From positions 10,757,160-10,821,159 of the forward strand of contig CM041197.1 of assembly GCA_023078555.1 (NCBI GenBank): 64,000 bases of DNA. The letters are read 5' to 3'. Below are positions 60,668-64,000 of the stretch, one piece after another. Each line of letters starts with the position of its first letter. The first letter of the stretch is position 1. A model generated the notes under the pieces. It was not told the DNA's origin, made no database searches, and worked only from the letters and a program-made list of their open reading frames with translations. A program made the position numbers and the translations under genes. This DNA comes from Ulva prolifera. Its lineage: Eukaryota > Chlorophyta > Ulvophyceae > Ulvales > Ulvaceae.

Positions 60668-63600
60668 GGCACTATGTAGGCATGGTTCCATGTCCGTGCA
60701 GTGTGTTGGGCACTATGTTGGGAACTATGTAGGCATGGTTCCATGTCCGTGCAGTGTGTTGGGCACTATGTTGGGCACTATGTCGGCATGGTTCCATGTC
60801 CGTGCAGTATTTCGGGCACTATGTCAGGCACTATGTAGGCATGGTTCCATGTCCGTGCAGTATGCCGGGCACTATGTCGGGCACTATGTAGGCATGGTTC
60901 CATGTCCGTGCAGTATGTTGGGCACTATGTTGGGCACTATGTAGGCATGGTTCCATGTCCGTGCAGAGTGTTTTGGGCACTATGTTGGGAACTATGTAGG
61001 CATGGTTCCATGTCCGTGCAGTGTGTTGGGCACTATGTTGAGCACTATGTCGGCATGGTTCCATGTCCGTGCACTATGTCGGGCACTATGTTGGGCACTA
61101 TGTCGGCATGGTTCCATGTCCGTGCAGTATGCCGGACACTATGTCGGGCACTATGTAGGCATGGTTCCATGTCCGTGCAGTATGTTGGCCACTATGTTGG
61201 GCACTATGTAGGCATGGTTCCATGTCCGTGCAGTATGCCGGGCACTATGTCGGGCACTATGTAGGCATGGTTCCATGTCCGTGCAGTATGCCGGGCACTA
61301 TGTCGGGCACTATGTAGGAATGGTTCCATGTCCATGCAGTGTGTCGGGCACTATGTCGGGCACTATGTTGGGCACTATGTAGGCATGGTTCCATGTCCGT
61401 GCAGTATGTTGGGCACTATGTTGGGCACTATGTAGGCATGGTTCCATGTCCGTGCAGTGTGTTGGGCACTATGTTGGGAACTATGTAGGCATGGTTCCAT
61501 GTCCGTGCAGTGTGTTGGGCACTATGTTGGGCACTATGTCGGCATGGTTCCATTTCCGTGCAGTATGCCGGGCACTATGTCGGGCACTATGTAGGCATGG
61601 TTCCATGTCCATGCAGTGTGTCGGGCACTATGTCGGGCACTATGTTGGGCACTATGTAGGCATGGTTCCATGTCCGTGCAGTATGTTGGGCACTATGTTG
61701 GGCACTATGTAGGCATGGTTCCATGTCCGTGCAGTGTGTTGGGCACTATGTTGGGAACTATGTAGGCATGGTTCCATGTCCGTGCAGTGTGTTGGGCACT
61801 ATGTTGGGCACTATGTAGGCATGGTTCCATGTCCGTGCAGTATGCCGGGCACTATGTTGGGCACTATGTAGGCATGGTTCCATGTCCGTGCAGTATGCCG
61901 GGCACTATGTCGGGCACTATGTAGGCATGGTTCCATGTACGTGCGGTATGTCGGGCACTATGTCGGGCGGTATGCTGGGCACTATGTCGGGCACTGTGTT
62001 GGGCACTGTGTAGGCATGGTTCCATGTCCGTGCAGTATGCTGGGCACTATGTCGGGCACTATGTAGGAATGGTTCCATGTCCATGCAGTGTGTCGGGCAC
62101 TATGTCGGGCACTATGTTGGGCACTATGTAGGCATGGTTCCATGTCCGTGCAGTATGTTGGGCACTATGTTGGGCACTATGTAGGCATGGTTCCATGTCC
62201 GTGCAGTATGCCGGGCACTATGTCGGGCACTATGTAGGCATGGTTCCATGTCCGTGCATTATGCCGGGCACTATGCCGGGCACTATGTAGGAATGGTTCC
62301 ATGTCCATGCAGTGGTGTCGGGCACTATGTCGGGCACTATGTTGGGCACTATGTAGGCATGGTTCCATGTCCGTGCAGTATGTTGGGCACTATGTTGGGC
62401 ACTATGTAGGCATGGTTCCATGTCCGTGCAGTATGCTGGGCACTATGTCGGGCACTATGTAGGCATGGTTCCATGTCCGTGCAGTATGTTGGCCACTATG
62501 TTGGGCACTATGTAGGCATGGTTTCCATGTCCGTGCAGTATGCCGGGCACTATGTCGGGCACTATGTAGGCATGGTTCCATGTCCGTGCATTATGCCGGG
62601 CACTATGTCGGGCACTATGTTGGGCACTATGTAGGCATGGTTCCATGTCCGTGCAGTATGTTGGGCACTATGTTGGGCACTATGTAGGCATGGTTCCATG
62701 TCCGTGCAGTATGCTGGGCACTATGTCGGGCACTATGTAGGCATGGTTCCATGTCCGTGCAGTACGCCGGGCACTATGTCGGGCACTATGTAGGCATGGT
62801 TCCATGTCCGTGCAGTATGCCGTGCACTATGTCGGGCACTATGTAGGCATGGTTCCATGTCCGTGCAGTGTGTCGGGCACTATGTCGGGCACTATGTTGG
62901 GCACTATGTAGGCATGGTTCCATGTCCGTGCAGTATGCCGGACACTATGTCGGGCACTATGTAGGCATGGTTCCATGTCCGTGCAGTATGCCGGGCACTA
63001 TGTCGGGCACTATGTAGGCATGGTTCCATGTCCGTGCAGTATGCTGGGCACTATGTCGGGCACTATGTAGGAATGGTTCCATGTCCATGCAGTGTGTCGG
63101 GCACTATGTCGGGCACTATGTTGGGCACTATGTAGGCATGGTTCCATGTCCGTGCAGTATGTCGGGCACTATGTTGGGCACTATGTAGGCATGGTTCCAT
63201 GTCCGTGCAGTATGTTGGGCACTATGTTGGGCACTATGTAGGCATGGTTCCATGTCCGTGCAGTATGCTGGGCACTATGTCGGGCACTATGTAGGCATGG
63301 TTCCATGTCCGTGCAGTACGCCGGGCACTATGTCGGGCACTATGTAGGCATGGTTCCATGTCCGTGCAGTATGCCGTGCACTATGTCGGGCACTATGTAG
63401 GCATGGTTCCATGTCCGTGCAGTATGCCGGGCACTATGTCGGGCACTATGTGAGCACTATGTCGGCATGGTTCCATGTCCGTGCAGTATGTCGGGCACTA
63501 TGTCGGGCTCTATGTAGGCATGGTTCCATGTCCGTGCAGTATGCCGGGCACTATGTTCGGGCACTATGTAGGCATGGTTCCATGTCCGTGCAGTATGCCG

Positions 63601-64000
63601 GGCACTATGTCGGGCACTATGTAGGAATGGTTCCATGTCCGTGCAGTATGTCGGGCAGTATGTCGGGCACTATGTCGGCATGGTTCCATGTCCGTGCAGT
63701 ATGTCGGGCCCTATGTCAGGCACTATGTAGGCATGGTTCCATGTCCGTGCAGTATGCCGGGCACTATGTCGGGCACCATGTAGGCATGGTTCCATGTCCG
63801 TGCAGTATGTTGGCACTATGTTGGGCACTATGTAGGCATGGTTCCATGTCCGTGCAGTGTGTCGGGCACTATGTCGGGCACTATGTTGGGCACTATGTCG
63901 GCATGGTTCCATGTCCGTGCAGTGTGTCGGGCACTATGTCGGGCACTATGTAGGCATGGTTCCATGTCCGTGCAGTATGCCGGGCACTATGTCGGGCACT

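Larger units (their letters stand above)
48032..64000. repeat. 53-bp modular minisatellite, runs past window end
   Basis: About 300 tandem units have a 29-bp head containing GGCATGGTTCCATGTCCGTG and one to three 12-bp modules of the type YGGGCACTATGT. Units are 53 bp with two modules, 65 with three and 41 with one. Variants include GTCCATG for GTCCGTG, GGAACTATG, TGTACGTGCGG and GGCCACTATG. They form higher-order units. Open frames on both strands (rich in HYVGHYVG-like or MEPCLHSAQ-like translations) reflect the repeat. Confidence 0.97.

Noticed and set aside
48032-64000. Cysteine-rich 84-138-codon frames in the minisatellite
   Set aside because: Products of the 53-bp repeat read in several frames and on both strands. 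No start context, splice pattern or domain.

Overview
The window looks like a repeat-dense nuclear chromosome segment of a eukaryote. The visible genes are split by introns whose splice phases agree. About 60% of the sequence is tandem repeat, and two large DNA transposons with terminal inverted repeats are present. No operons, Shine-Dalgarno starts, tRNA, rRNA or CRISPR array were seen. The only host gene I can support encodes tandem scavenger-receptor cysteine-rich (SRCR) domains. SRCR proteins are best known in animals but also occur in green algae and other protists. My guess is an alga or other protist, but the sequence does not fix the taxon.

Layout: (1) 1-1481, a 151-bp tandem repeat and gene-poor sequence. 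(2) 1482-5768, the 3' part of a CACTA-type transposon (copy A). Its right terminus abuts what looks like the last codons of a broken SRCR exon. (3) 5769-10075, the SRCR gene on the + strand, with four SRCR domains and phase-1 introns between modules. (4) 10824-10991, a CA microsatellite with an N at 10992. (5) 10993-11168 and 17641-39561, one 160/179-bp satellite array of about 22 kb. It is interrupted by (6) a complete 6,472-bp CACTA-type element at 11169-17640 (copy B) with an 18-bp inverted repeat and a 3-bp TAG target duplication. (7) 39562-48031, an 8.47-kb element with 23-bp terminal inverted repeats. It carries a minus-strand multi-exon gene resembling KDZ/Plavaka-type transposases, with one apparent frame break. 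(8) 48032 to the window end, a 53-bp modular minisatellite of at least 16 kb with higher-order repeats.

How the parts relate: copies A and B of the CACTA element are nearly identical, so their movement is recent. B landed inside a pre-existing satellite monomer. A appears to have landed in an SRCR exon. Both are non-autonomous (no recognisable transposase) and carry GGTGG-core hairpin motifs. Copy number of these differs sharply (3 in A, 15 in B). The KDZ-like element sits exactly between two unrelated satellite arrays without a visible target-site duplication. This suggests post-insertion rearrangement, array growth from the insertion point, or an assembly join. The many open frames inside the satellites are a by-product of repetition and are not annotated as genes.

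All calls were made by reading. No database search, folding or alignment program was run.
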